Assembly: GCF_900215205.1 (NCBI RefSeq)
Contig: NZ_OBDY01000036.1
Location: 1-64,000, forward strand
Direction: 5' to 3'
Source: Paractinoplanes atraurantiacus
GTDB taxonomy: Bacteria > Actinomycetota > Actinomycetes > Mycobacteriales > Micromonosporaceae
DNA length: 64,000 nt
Shown: positions 8,944 through 19,800 of the stretch, in pieces
Position numbering within the stretch: position 1 is the stretch's first letter
Layout of the letters: each line of letters opens with the position of its first letter
The notes under the pieces: model-generated
Seen by the model: the letters and a program-made list of their open reading frames with translations, nothing else
The model's database searches: none
What the model was told of the DNA's origin: nothing
Position numbers and translations under genes: made by a program

Positions 8944-9872
8944 CGCCGCCCTTCGCCGGCGACTTGTTGCTGACCCTCGCGACCGACGGACGGCTGGTCC
9001 TGGACGAGGCCGAGGCGGACCGGGCCATCGCTCACCTGGAGCGGTCGCTGGCCACCGTACGGGCGCGGCTGGAGGGCTCGCGCGAGTGGGAAGCGGCGCT
9101 GGTCGGCCCGGGCGCCGAGGACATGCTGGACGGCGTCTTCGTCAGGCAGGTCGCGCCCGGTCTGCTCGAGAGGGCCGCCGTCGAACTACCGAAATACATC
9201 GAGGCGCTACGTACGTCGTCCCCGCCGGCCGACTTCGCGAGGGACGACGGAGACCTCGTTCGGGTGGTCGTACGGTCGGCCGACGTGCTGAGCCGGGAAG
9301 GGCTCGCCGGCTTCCTGGAGGCCGGCGGTGAGTTCGAGGTGCTGCAGGAGTCGAGCATGGCCGGCGCCGAGGTGATCGTCGTCTGCTGTGACCGGCTCAC
9401 CTCCGGTGTGGTCGCGCTGCTCCGGCTGTCGGCCGCGCGCGCCGGCGTGCCGGTGGTCCTCGTGACCCGTGATCTCAGCGAGGACGAGTTGCTCGTCGCC
9501 CTCGAATGCCGGGTGGTCGCTGTTCTGCCGCTGGCCGCGGTCACCCCCGACCGGGTCGTGCGGAGCGTGCGGGCCGCGGCGTCAGGCGGCGGAGTCCTGT
9601 CACCCGAGCTCGTTCGCGCGCTCGGCAAGCACTTCGAACGGCTGCAATGCGAAGTGCTCGGGCCGTACGGGCCGAATGCGGCCACGCTGACCCCGCGCGA
9701 GGTCGACGTGCTGCGGTTGATGGCCGAAGGCTTCGACACCGGCGAGATCGCGGACGCCCTCGGCTATGCGGAGCGGACGGTCGACAACGTCGTCTTCAGC
9801 ATGACCAGCCGGCTGAATCTGCGGAACCGGTCGCACGCGGTCGCCTACGCCCTGCGCCTCGGCGTCATCTGA
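8940..9872 (+). CDS. LuxR-type transcriptional regulator
   Basis: 310 residues. The C-terminus is a textbook LuxR helix-turn-helix: LTPREVDVLRLMAEG, then GEIADALGYAERTVDNVV and a final amphipathic helix. Residues about 100-215 look like a response-regulator-like alpha/beta domain (VRVVVRSADVLSREGLAGFLE, VIVVCCDRL, VPVVLVTRD), but the phospho-acceptor Asp pattern is not clear, so it may be an atypical receiver. Residues 1-90 form a helical N-terminal extension. Start ATG 8940 overlaps the PBP stop, arguing for translational coupling. The 3' end overlaps the convergent glycosyltransferase by 28 bases. It may control cell-wall genes such as the upstream PBP (inference). Confidence 0.85.
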   Translation: MTPPFAGDLLLTLATDGRLVLDEAEADRAIAHLERSLATVRARLEGSREWEAALVGPGAEDMLDGVFVRQVAPGLLERAAVELPKYIEALRTSSPPADFARDDGDLVRVVVRSADVLSREGLAGFLEAGGEFEVLQESSMAGAEVIVVCCDRLTSGVVALLRLSAARAGVPVVLVTRDLSEDELLVALECRVVAVLPLAAVTPDRVVRSVRAAASGGGVLSPELVRALGKHFERLQCEVLGPYGPNAATLTPREVDVLRLMAEGFDTGEIADALGYAERTVDNVVFSMTSRLNLRNRSHAVAYALRLGVI

Positions 9873-11140
9873 AGCGAACCCGAGGCGGCACTGCTGCCGA
9901 CGATGGCGGCGGCGCGCGGGCCGCCGTGCTCGGTGGCCATCCGGGCGGCGATCGCCCGCGCCCGCCGGGCCGGTCCTTCGCCGAGGAGCGGGCCGATCGC
10001 GGCCGTCAGGGCCTCGCGGCCGATGTCGGCGAAGCGGATGGTGGAGCCCACGCCGAGGCGGGTGACGGCCTGGCCCCACAGAGCCCGATCGCCGTAGTCG
10101 GCGCAGACGACGGTGGGCAGGCCGGCACCGACCGACGCGGCGGTGGAGCCGGCCCCGCCGTGGTGGACGGCGAGGCGGCAGCGGGGAAAGACCTTGTCGT
10201 GGTCGACGGAGCCGCGGAGCATGATCCGGTCGCCCAGGTCGGCGGCCTCCAGGCTGCTCCAGCCTGCGTTGAGCAGCACCCGGCAGCCCAGCCGGGCGGC
10301 CGTCGCGCGGACCTCCTCGACCAGGCGCGTGCCGTCGAGGAAAGGCTGGCTGCCGAAGCCGATGTAGAGGGGCGGGTCGCCGTCGTCGAGCCAGCGGTCC
10401 AGTTCCGGGTCGCTGCGGTCGCTGCGGATCAGGGCCCGCTGGTCGGGGGTCATCCGCAGCGGGCCGATCAGCGGCCGCCGGTCGTCCCAGTTCGCGAGTT
10501 CCGGGGTCAGGAACCGGCTGTAAGCCTGGAGCTCCACCGACCCGGAACGCGCGAGCCGGTACGCGGCCGGCTCGTCGACGGCCGGGAGGCCGAGCCCGGT
10601 ACGGAGCACGTTCACGTCGGCCTTGTTGTGCCGCCACTGCGTCCGCTCGAACGCGCGATGGGTGAGCCGGGTGAGCGGGGCCGGCAGCCGGCGCGCGGTG
10701 ACGAACGGCGACGCGTAGGCATTGTTCGTCCGGGCCGGGAAGTAGTGCAGGGCCACGAACGGCACACCGAGCCACTCGGCCAGCGAGGACCCCTCCTCCT
10801 CGACCAGGCGGGTGGCCACGATGACGTCGGCGCCCTCGACGGCGGCGGTCAGGTCGGCGTGCACGGCCGGGGCGATCTCGTGCTTCTTGGTGATCAGCAG
10901 CCGTACGTAGGCGCGGCTGTTGCCCGCGGCCAGGAACTGTTGGCCTTCCGGCGACTCCAGGAACTCGCGGGCGTTGACGCTCACCGGCCGGGCGTCGACG
11001 CCGGCCTCGATGGCGAACGCCAGAAGGTCGACCGGCACCGCCATGGACACCTCGTGCCCGCGCACCCGCAATTGCCGGGCCAGAGCCAGGGCCGGTTCCA
11101 CGTCGCCACGGGTGCCTACGGCCAGGATTACCACGCGCAT
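9845..11140 (-). CDS. GT1-family (Gtf/sterol-glucosyltransferase-like) glycosyltransferase
   Basis: 431 residues of GT-B fold. The N-terminal Rossmann half opens with MRVVILAVGTRGDVEPALAL, the signature of glycopeptide Gtf and sterol 3-beta-glucosyltransferase relatives. The C-terminal nucleotide-sugar half carries YIGFGSQPF and the donor-binding HHGGAGST motif followed by DYGDRALWG. It would transfer a sugar from a nucleotide donor to a lipid, polyketide, peptide or antibiotic acceptor. The acceptor cannot be deduced and no biosynthetic cluster is nearby. ATG 11140 is chosen over an upstream in-frame ATG (11239) because family members start exactly at this motif. Confidence 0.88.
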   Translation of the reverse strand: MRVVILAVGTRGDVEPALALARQLRVRGHEVSMAVPVDLLAFAIEAGVDARPVSVNAREFLESPEGQQFLAAGNSRAYVRLLITKKHEIAPAVHADLTAAVEGADVIVATRLVEEEGSSLAEWLGVPFVALHYFPARTNNAYASPFVTARRLPAPLTRLTHRAFERTQWRHNKADVNVLRTGLGLPAVDEPAAYRLARSGSVELQAYSRFLTPELANWDDRRPLIGPLRMTPDQRALIRSDRSDPELDRWLDDGDPPLYIGFGSQPFLDGTRLVEEVRATAARLGCRVLLNAGWSSLEAADLGDRIMLRGSVDHDKVFPRCRLAVHHGGAGSTAASVGAGLPTVVCADYGDRALWGQAVTRLGVGSTIRFADIGREALTAAIGPLLGEGPARRARAIAARMATEHGGPRAAAIVGSSAASGSLQMTPRRRA

Positions 11141-11332
11141 GTTCGCCAGTGAATCAGCGGCCACTGAACAGACTCTTACCTGCGTGAAGCCGGCCACAAT
11201 TCCGGCCGGCGTTGAAGAATCGCTGTCTCCTCTCTTCATGCCAACGCTTTCCCGGATGTCGTCGTGGGCCTGTCGGCGCCGAAAGGATGGTCACCGACAA
11301 AGCAACCGAACAAAGAGCCATGGGAGTACGTC

Positions 11333-12085
11333 ATGCGTGGTACCGATTCTCTCCGAGCCGGCGTCCTTGCCGCCGCGGCCGCGGGGCTCTTGCTGACCTC
11401 GGCCTGCGGCGCCGACAACGCCGCGGCGCCCACGTCCGCTCCGTCCGCGCCGGCGTCGAGCCCGGTCGACCTGGCCGGCGACGTGACCGCCCTGCCCGAC
11501 CCGGCCACCCCCGCGACGACCGCTCCCGCGACGACCGCCCCCACCCGTACGTCCGCCGCGAGCCGCACGGCCACCACGGCCTCCGCCAGCCCGCGTGGTG
11601 GCGTGTTCAGCGGCACCCGGCAGGTCTTCCTGCTGCCCAAGAACAGCGAGGCGACAGTCGGCGTGGTCACCGGCAACAAGCTGGGCCTGTCGTCCTCGTT
11701 CGGTGACAAGGACCTCTTCGTGATCGTTCCGTCCGGCGACCGGTTTTCGATCAAGACCGCGAAGCTGCGCGTGGGCGGCGAGCCGCTGTGCGTGTCGGCC
11801 AAGGTGGGCCCCGGCGGCGCGCCGGCCCTGATCCACCTCGTGGGCTGCGACGCGGCCGCACCGAGCCAGAAGTTCCGGTTCCGGGAGACCGGCGAGTCGA
11901 ACGGCAAGCCCACCTACACGATCTACACCGGCGCCGACACGTTCATCGTGCAGGACCCGACCGGTGAGATCGCCGGCCTGGGCACCGGCGTGATCGCGGC
12001 GACCATCGGCGAGGGCACGGCCGACATCGACACGCCGTTCGTGCTGGCCGACAAGGGCAAGGCCTCCCTGCCCGCCCTCGACTGA
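11333..12085 (+). CDS. Lipoprotein with possible ricin-like beta-trefoil domain
   Basis: 250 residues. The signal peptide ends at lipobox LTSAC about residue 22. A Thr/Ala/Pro/Ser-rich linker to about residue 85 is typical of a cell-surface tether. The globular part contains PLCVSAKVG followed by LIHLVGCDAAAPSQKF, which resembles the C-L-D...L..C....QxF repeat of ricin-type trefoils. A full three-fold repeat is not evident, so this is a tentative reading. GGGAG at 11322-11326 supports ATG 11333. Divergent from the glycosyltransferase gene. The 192-base gap between them shows no confident promoter to me. Confidence 0.7.
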   Translation: MRGTDSLRAGVLAAAAAGLLLTSACGADNAAAPTSAPSAPASSPVDLAGDVTALPDPATPATTAPATTAPTRTSAASRTATTASASPRGGVFSGTRQVFLLPKNSEATVGVVTGNKLGLSSSFGDKDLFVIVPSGDRFSIKTAKLRVGGEPLCVSAKVGPGGAPALIHLVGCDAAAPSQKFRFRETGESNGKPTYTIYTGADTFIVQDPTGEIAGLGTGVIAATIGEGTADIDTPFVLADKGKASLPALD

Positions 12086-12133
12086 AGCGGCGACTCACTG
12101 TTTCTCCAGAGCCGATCGCTAGCGTCCGCCTTC

Positions 12134-12574
12134 ATGAAAAAGCGTGTAGCCCTCAAGGGCGTGTTGGGATCGCTGTTGGCCGTGGTGGCCTCGTCGGCGG
12201 TGGTGTCGTCGCCGGCGCAGGCCGCGCCGTACAAGTGCGGCACCAACGGCGCCGAGGTCTGCTTCTACAGCAACCCCAACCTGCAGGGTACGGTCGCCGT
12301 CCCGGGCCGGCTCAAGACCGGGGACGTGTGGAAGCGATACATGGACGACTTCAACGGTTGGACCTTCTACAACGGCGACGGGCTCAACGACGCCGTCTCG
12401 TCGGTGTGGAACCGTACGCCCTATCACCTCGCCATCTACGAGCACCGTGAGCTCAACAGCGGCCGGAGCGGCGGCATGCTCATGGTCCCTCCCGGTGAGC
12501 GGGTGAACGTCATCAACGGCCTTGTGGGCCTTTACGACAACACCGCCTCCTCCGCCCGGCTGTTCCCTTACTGA
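12134..12574 (+). CDS. Secreted I36-type peptidase inhibitor-like protein
   Basis: 146 residues with a signal peptide (MKKRVALKG, cleavage after AQA about residue 34). The mature domain reads VCFYSNPNLQG, then LNDAVSSVWNRTPYHLAIYEH, then a GGMLMVPPGE turn. This is the pattern of peptidase inhibitor family I36/gamma-crystallin-like proteins such as the Streptomyces metalloproteinase inhibitor. Only two cysteines are present in the mature part, fewer than in the Streptomyces inhibitor. Family likely; target protease unknown. A GC-rich perfect hairpin terminates the gene immediately downstream. Confidence 0.78.
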   Translation: MKKRVALKGVLGSLLAVVASSAVVSSPAQAAPYKCGTNGAEVCFYSNPNLQGTVAVPGRLKTGDVWKRYMDDFNGWTFYNGDGLNDAVSSVWNRTPYHLAIYEHRELNSGRSGGMLMVPPGERVNVINGLVGLYDNTASSARLFPY

Positions 12575-12578
12575 TCGG

Positions 12579-13769
12579 CTACGCCGTGCTCAGGGCCCGC
12601 GAGCCCTGAGCACGGCGCCAGAGGACGATCGGCGCCGCCGCGAAGAGCAGGCTCGCCAGGCCCAGCAGGGTGATCGCCGCGCCGGCGCCCAGCGACTGGG
12701 CCATCAGCCCGGCCAGCAGGGCGCCGGCGCCGTGCGAGGCGCCGTTGGTGGAGGCGGCGATGCCCATGCCCCGGGCGCGCTGATCGTCGGGCAGCAACTG
12801 GGCGAAGGTCGACACCGAGATGACGATCAGGACCGCCCACATCGCGCCGCTCAGCCCGGCGAACAACATGATGAGGTACGGGTTGTCCAGGGCGGCGACG
12901 GCAAGTAGAGGCAGACCCGGGGCCACGCAGGCGATCGGGAACGCCACCGGGTAGTGCGCCGCGGTGACGAACCGGGCGAACAGCGGCAGGATCGCGACCG
13001 AGAACAGTCCGGCCGATGCCATGAACAAACCGGTCCACCGTGGATCGAGGCCGCGTTCGGCCACGAGGGCCACGGCGAGCGCCTCGGGTGCGATGAAGAA
13101 CAGCGCCGAGAACGTCATCAGGTATACCGCCCGCAGCGCCGGCGTGCGCCCGATCAGGCGGAACGTGGGCGCGACGGTCCGGGCGGCGTCACCGGCTCCA
13201 GCGGCCGGCCGGCGCCGGACGAAGGCCGTGACGATCAGGGCCGCCAGCGCGAAGGTGCCGCTGTCGACGAGCAGGCACGTGGACGGCGTGAAGGCGGTGG
13301 CCAGCAGCCCACCGGAGGTGAATCCGGCGAGCATGGCGCCCTGGTTCAGCGATTGCCGTACGGCCATGCCGGCCCCGTACTGCTCCTGCGGCAGGATGTC
13401 GCGGAGCATGGCGAGACGAGCCGCCTGGTAGGGCCCGCTCAGGAAGGCCGACGTGGCCACCAGGGCGCACAGCACCGGCAATGGCGCGCCGGGAATCGCC
13501 ATGACGAGCAGGAGCACGGCCCGGGCGACGTCGATCGCGATCAGGATCTCGCGGCGGGGCCGCCGATCCGCGACGGGCGACAGCAGGAGGCTGCCGGCCA
13601 CGGTCGGGAGATAGGTCAGCGCGTACGTGAGTCCGCTGAGCGCCGCCGATCCGGTGCGCCCGAAGACCAGCAGGGCCAGCGCCACCCGGGACAGTTGGTC
13701 GCCCAGCACGGACAGGACCTCGGTCAGCGCGACGGCACGAAATTCCGGGTTCCGCAGCAGCAGTCTCAT
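12579..13769 (-). CDS. MFS transporter (drug/metabolite exporter type)
   Basis: 396 residues with about twelve membrane helices and the typical MFS loop 2-3 (LLLSPVADRRPRREIL). The N-terminus (MRLLLRNPEFRAVALTEVLSVLGDQ) resembles MdtH/EntS-like exporters and predicted arabinose-efflux-type permeases. Likely exports a small molecule by proton antiport; substrate unknown. Start ATG 13769 fits family N-termini. An in-frame ATG at 13865 would add 32 polar residues overlapping the giant gene upstream. Neither has a strong ribosome site. It follows the giant T7SS-linked gene by about 60 bases on the same strand and could be its last cotranscribed gene, or have its own promoter. Confidence 0.85.
   Translation of the reverse strand: MRLLLRNPEFRAVALTEVLSVLGDQLSRVALALLVFGRTGSAALSGLTYALTYLPTVAGSLLLSPVADRRPRREILIAIDVARAVLLLVMAIPGAPLPVLCALVATSAFLSGPYQAARLAMLRDILPQEQYGAGMAVRQSLNQGAMLAGFTSGGLLATAFTPSTCLLVDSGTFALAALIVTAFVRRRPAAGAGDAARTVAPTFRLIGRTPALRAVYLMTFSALFFIAPEALAVALVAERGLDPRWTGLFMASAGLFSVAILPLFARFVTAAHYPVAFPIACVAPGLPLLAVAALDNPYLIMLFAGLSGAMWAVLIVISVSTFAQLLPDDQRARGMGIAASTNGASHGAGALLAGLMAQSLGAGAAITLLGLASLLFAAAPIVLWRRAQGSRALSTA
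12582..12617. terminator. Bidirectional terminator hairpin, perfect 15-bp stem
   Basis: CGCCGTGCTCAGGGC at 12582-12596 pairs perfectly with 12603-12617 around a 6-base loop. It begins 8 bases after the I36-like stop and lies inside the last codons of the convergent MFS gene, so it can end both transcripts. No T tract, as usual for actinobacterial terminators. Confidence 0.8.
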
Positions 13770-13813
13770 GGAGGCCGACGATGACAGACGGTACTGGACG
13801 AACTCTGTTCCGC

Positions 13814-13819
13814 TGTCAA
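13814..13819 (-). promoter_or_regulatory. Possible -35 element upstream of the MFS gene
   Basis: A perfect TTGACA on the minus strand, 12 bases after the giant gene's TAA. No convincing -10 lies at 16-18 bases (the best TANNNT is at 20), so an independent MFS promoter is only a possibility. Confidence 0.25.
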
Positions 13820-13830
13820 GTTTGTTTCCT

Positions 13831-16800
13831 TTAAGGGCCGGTGGGCCCGTGGTATCGGCCGTCATGGTCGACTTCGACCCATCGGCTGCTTCCGTCCGCG
13901 TCCAGGATCCTCAGCCATACCGGGGCCCGGCTGTATTTGGCGACCAGCGCCGCGAGTTGCCTCAGGTGCTTCTCGTCCAGGTAGGCCAGCATCGGGTAGG
14001 CGGCTCCGCGGGGAAGGACCTTCTCGACGTCGGCTCGGAACTGCTTCCCCTCGCCCGATCCCGGCGTGTGCCCCGTTCTCCGCCATTCGCTCAGCTTGCT
14101 GATGAGCGGGGCGAAAGAGGAGAGGTCGCCGTCGGTACGCCCGTACTCCGACCTGATCCTCTCCCGGGCCCAGGCTCTTGCCCAACCGTGGCTTTTCCTG
14201 TTTTGGACGTCGGGCGCCGTCTCGAGAACGACGGTCTGGCCCTGCCTCAGCTGCCGGCGAACCTGCTGTGCGATTCGTCCCAGAGCCAAGCCGCCGTCGG
14301 GCTGGAGCCCGGCTTCGTCGTCGAACAGCCGGTCCAAGTCGATCCGGTGGGCGCTCTCCCGGACCGCAGCCGGGGACGGCGACGGCAGCCGCTCCGGCGC
14401 GGGCCGCCGTTCGGCGATGTCCTTGGTCAACTGGTGGAACTCGTCGGCGTGAATCAGAAGGAAGACCTCGCCACCGAAGTATTCGCTCCTGACCCCGCCG
14501 AGGCTGTGGCCCGGTCCGTTGAGCGCGGCGACCGCGCCCTTCTGTTGCTCCGCGGTGAGGCTCGAATACTGCGCGACGGTGAGGTGTGTCTGTTCACCGG
14601 CGGTGAGCCGCGCCAACAGGCGGGCGCGGGCGAACACAGTCGGGCCGACCTGCTTGAGATGGTCCTCGATCCGGCCGTTCCCGCCCCGGCCGAAATTGTT
14701 GTGTGGCGCCAGGCTGTGTGCGCCCGACATGGTGAGAGCCATCGAATCCTTGCCGTACGGAGTGTCGACATGCTGCGGATCCAGCTCGGAGAGCCTGGGG
14801 TCACCGCCGGTCGAGAAGTTGCCGCTCACCGCGACCGTGTCCGTGGTGACGTTCGACTCGTTGCCGGTCTGGCCCTTGGCGTAGCGGCCCGTTCCGGTTC
14901 CGTTGAGCAGCGAGATCCCGTGCAGGTCGAACAGGCTCGCCTCCAGGGTGAGCTTCGTCGGATCCTTGCTGCGGCCGGGGTCGTACAACTTGCTGGCGAT
15001 CTCCGCGCCGTTGGGTTGCAGCGCCGCCGGAAGGAAACTGGCCAGGCCACTGGTCTGGAGCTTGGCCACCAGCGAGGTCGGTAGCTGAGCCCGCTTGTTG
15101 TCCGCGCCCGGTGGCAACCCGGCCACGAGGCGGTTACCGATGGCCGCCGCGTCGTCGGCGATGACCTGGAAGACGATGGCGTCACCGGGTAGGCGGCCGA
15201 CCGCGGTCAAGTCGATGTCGAGCGACGGCGGGAAGGGCTTGGCCTCCAGCAACGCCTTCGGCAGGCGTATCTCGGCCCGGCCGGTCAGGGTCTTCGCCTC
15301 GACGTCCGGCCGGCGGGTCAGCAACGTCACGACCCGATTCAGTTTGTTCATGACAGGGCGCTTCGGTCGTTCGTGCCGGCTGACCGTCACCCGGAGCTGG
15401 AAGTCGCTCTGCGCGACATAGCCGGCGTTGTGCTCGTACGCCGTCTGCTCTTGACTGCTCACGTCAGCGCGCGCCGCCGACTCGTTCTGCCCGGTGCTGA
15501 CCGTCGCGGCGACGCCACCGCGTACATCGGGGGTCTTGTCCTCCTTCTCGCCGTCCCGGACCGTGTCGTCACCCGACATGTTCAGCGCCGGATTGCCGAT
15601 CCCGAATCCGTGCGATCGGCCGATCGTCTTCTTGTTCGACCAGTGGCCGTGCAGGTACTGCTCGATGCCCGTGCCCTCGAGCAGATCGGTCACCTCGGGC
15701 ATGCTCGTCCAGCCGCTGGACACATTGACTTTCAGAATGTGGCCCAGTGCTCCGTTCGGTACGAAGAACGAGATCGAGTAGCCCTCCCGGGTGTTCATCT
15801 GATTGAACAACGGCCAGAAGCGATTCCCGGCGAACGTCGCGTCCACCAACCCGGTTCCGGACAGGAGGGAGCCCGTGACGGCGCCCTCGTGGTCGTCCCA
15901 CTGGCGTACCGGCCGTGCCAGCGCTCCGGGATGCACCTTGTCGATGGCGTCCTGTACGACCTGGACGAGTTGGTGACCACCGTTGAACACGATGTCCTGG
16001 ACGACAGCGAAGCCGAGCGGATTCCGTTGCGGCCCGGCCGCCCTTCCGAACAGACCGGCGGTGAGGTACTGCGGAAGCAGAAGGCCGGCGAAGGGGTCGG
16101 CGCGGGCCGGCAGGGCCAGTCCGAACATCTGGGTGAACCACCGGCCGGTCTGCGGCCGCACCGAGAGGCGTTCCTCGGTGCTCAGACGCTGTACCAGCTC
16201 GCGGGCCCATTCTTGTCGTTCCGGGCCGAGCCGGTCGGTCATCGTGCCGATGAGCTGGTCGAGGTGCCACCGCACGAGGGCGCCGGCGACGGCGTTGCCG
16301 GTCAAAGCCTGCTTCTGCGCCGACCATTGGCCCAGGACGTCCGCCAGCGCGGCCGGGGGCATCGGCAGGTGGCCGGCGGCGTACAGGTTGAGGGACACCG
16401 GTTTCGGGAAGATCACCATGGCTTCGAGATTCGCGAACCTTCTCGGAGCCGAACGCCGGGCGGTGTTCCATCCGAGCTTGCCGTTGCGCTCGTAAGCGGC
16501 GGCCAGGAACAGATCCATCACTACCTGGAAGGCGACGGCGGAGTGAAAGTTGAGGTTGAGATATTCCACGCCCGACTGATAGGTCTCGACGTGGCCGATG
16601 CTGGAACCGCGGCGATACGAGAAGTCGCCACCACCCTCCAGGCCGCTCAGGCCGGGGGAATCGACGGCACCGCCCGGCCGTATCCGGAGGGGAGTCACGC
16701 TGCGTCCGCGGCCCTGGCTGTCCACCTGGCTGCCGCCGAACAAACCCAGGTCGATCTGGCCTGAGACGTACTTGTCGGGTGTCGACCCGGCGTACGCGAT

Positions 16801-19800
16801 CGAGATCGGCCGGCCCGAGACCGCGATCGTGGCGCGCTTCTCGCGAATGAGACCCGGGGCCGAGAGTTGCCGGCTGTACCGGCCCTGCAGCACCGCCGCC
16901 AGGTTGGGCAGCACGGAGATGGGCGACAGGAAGTTGCTCACCTCCTGATCGGCCGGCTTGCCCGGACCGGTCAGCTCCGGCAGCATCTCGCGGGCCGCCG
17001 CCGTCAGCCCGCGCGTGCCGACGTGGGGCAGCACCCCTTTGGTGAGAACCGAGCCGCGGAGCTCCTGCGGCGGCGTCGTCGGCGTGTCGAAGTGCGGCAG
17101 CACGTGCAGTTGGGCCGTTTTCGTGATGCGGGGTGACACGAAACGGGGCGTGGCGTCGCCGTAATCGACGGTGGCCCACAACTCGATCGGCAGGTGGTGC
17201 TTGTCCACCGATCCGGGGTACTCCATCAGAGTGGGCTTGTTGGTCATCGTGCTGACGCGGTCCATGGCGGCGCGGTAGCGTTCCCACCTCACGCCGCCAC
17301 TGATCGACTTCAGGTGGGACACGAAGCTCTGCCCGAACACGAGAGACAGCGCCCACGCCCACTTGTGCTGGCCACCCATGCCCTGCCCGTGTCCGGCCGT
17401 GCCCATGGCCAGATAGACCGAGCTGAGGTCGCCGGTGCGCAGCACGAAGGTTCCCGCCTCCGTATCGGGCCGCAACCGGGCGTACACGGTCACGCGAGCG
17501 CTTCTGTTCACGCCCCCTTCGTGGACGGTGAGGGTGAGAGAGGTGCCGTCCTGCATCATCTCCGGCATGAAAGCCTCGAACCCGCTCTTCGAAACGAGGT
17601 TGGCCATGCGGTCGCCGTTGATGAGCACCCGCTCATGGGGCTGCTTCTGGAAGGGAAGGTCCGGCCGGGGCACCAGGAAACCATGGCGGGAGAGCTCAGC
17701 TCGCAACGCCTTGCGCAGTTCGCGAGCGGCGTCACGCTCCAGTTCCACCATCACCTGACCCAGCAGGCCCCGCTCGATGTGGCCGGGCAGCGTCGGCTTC
17801 GTCTCGGGTTGGTCGTCCTGCCCGGTGAACCGGATCTTCGAGGGATCGAACGGCACGGTCGTTCCGGTGGCCGTCACCGGCGGATCCCGGAAGGCCTCCC
17901 GATCGACCTCGAAGCCGTGGCTGAAGGCCTCGGCCTCACTGACGGTGACAACGCTCTCTCCCCGTACCGCCTTGACGGAAAGGGAATCGCCCGGGGAGTT
18001 CCTGGTCTCGATCCTCGCCTCGAACATCATCGTGAGGCCATGGGTCGTCGCCCTGCCGGTGTACCGGCTGACCTGGACGCGCAGGTTGCCGCGGCCGCTG
18101 TCGACGGTGTCGACGTCGGCGGCGGTGTAGGCGATCTCGGCCTTGGGGCCGAGCGAGAGGCCCGGGACGGGCACCACGGAAGCCTCCGCGAAAACGGACG
18201 GCGTTATCGAGCTCTCCGACGACTGGCTGTCGCCGTCACTGACGACGGCGGTGCGCACCTTCTCGATGTGCGCTTCGTCGCTGGCGACACCGTGCCGCCG
18301 ATCCCCACCCTCGACACGGCGGGCGATCACGGTGACCTGCGCGATCCGCGTGGTCCGCCTGGCATCGCCGTACAGCCAGAACGCGTGCCCTTCGATGGCC
18401 GGTTCCAGGTGCAGGCTCACCTGCTCGAGTCCCTCCAGCAGGTCCCTCCGCGCCTGCGTCCCGGCCTTCAGGTCCAGCTTCTCGGCGATGGATCGGCCCA
18501 GCGGGACCAGGCCGGTCGTCTGGATGGTGTAGAAGGTCTGTGGGATGTGGACCAGGTCCGGCCCCTCGCCCTTCGTCCCCGATTCCGGTTGAGCGGCCCG
18601 GACCAGGCCCGCCGGGACCGGCATCAGGAGGTGCCACGGCATCAGAACCTTCAGCCGGTCGCGCGGGGAGTGTGCGACCGGAGTGGGTAGGGGATCGAGC
18701 GTGCCGGGCAGCGTGATGTGCGCCCGCAGCGTGATGCCGTAGGAGAGAACACTCTGGGTGGTGCGGACGTCGAGGACACGCCCCTGCTCGGCGTACCTGC
18801 CGTGGCTGGTTCCGCGGGTCACGGCGTTCGCCACGAGGGTGAATCCGGTGCCGATCCGGACGTTCTGCAGGGCCGTGGGTGCGACGCCGAAGCCGACGGA
18901 GGCGCTGACCCCGCCACGATAGGCGCTCGCCTGATGGGATTGGCCGCCGCTGTGCCCGCCGGTCTGGAAGTCGCCCTTCGTCAGCTGGCTTGCTTCGGGG
19001 CTTCTGAAGTCGTCCTCGTCGGACTGTTGCTTGCTCTCTTCGGTGGTGGAATCGCGGTCCTCGGTCTTCGGTTCGGGGGTGGAGTCGACATCGAGTTCCG
19101 GTTCGCGGAGCTCGAGAGTGAAGCGGACCTCGGCGCCGCCGACGTCGTGCGGCCATCCGTCAGCGACCAGGTAGCGGTACCTGGGAAGAAGGTCGCCGGC
19201 GAGCTTGGTCAACTGCGCTCCGGCGACCGTGATGTTGTGGCGCGCCAAGGTTTGGCCGAGCTTGTCGAGGAACTCGGCCATACCCGGAATGCCGTCGCGG
19301 GGAGTGCCGACGCCGCGGACGGCGTGACCGAGGCGGGCGTCGGCCCTCGGTGACCCGGGGGCCGGTACCCCGCCCGGATCGGGTGGTGCTTCCTCGGTGG
19401 GCGGGCCGGACTCCACCGGCACCTCCGGCGGCGTCTCCGGAGTTGCGGCAGGCGGGGCGGCGGCATCCGCGCCGCCTATCTCGGCGGCCGGGTTCGCGCG
19501 GATCGCTTCGGTGTCGCCGGCCCGGTACGGCCGGATCGTTTCGGTCTCGCTGGCCGGGTAGGCCCGGATCGTCGAGCTGTCGCTGTCGCTGTCGCTGTCT
19601 GGGCTTGGGGGCCGCGGGGTCGGTGTGAGCTCGACGTGCTGGCTTTCGAGCGGTTGGATCGTTGTCGCGGTCGGCGGGTCGACGGCGCCGCCGGCTCCCC
19701 GCCGCCACGCGTCGATGTCCATCGGCGTGACGGCAAGCGGCGCTTCCGGTTCGGCCGGCGGGACCGCGACGATCCCCGGCGGAAACGCCTCGCGGTATTG

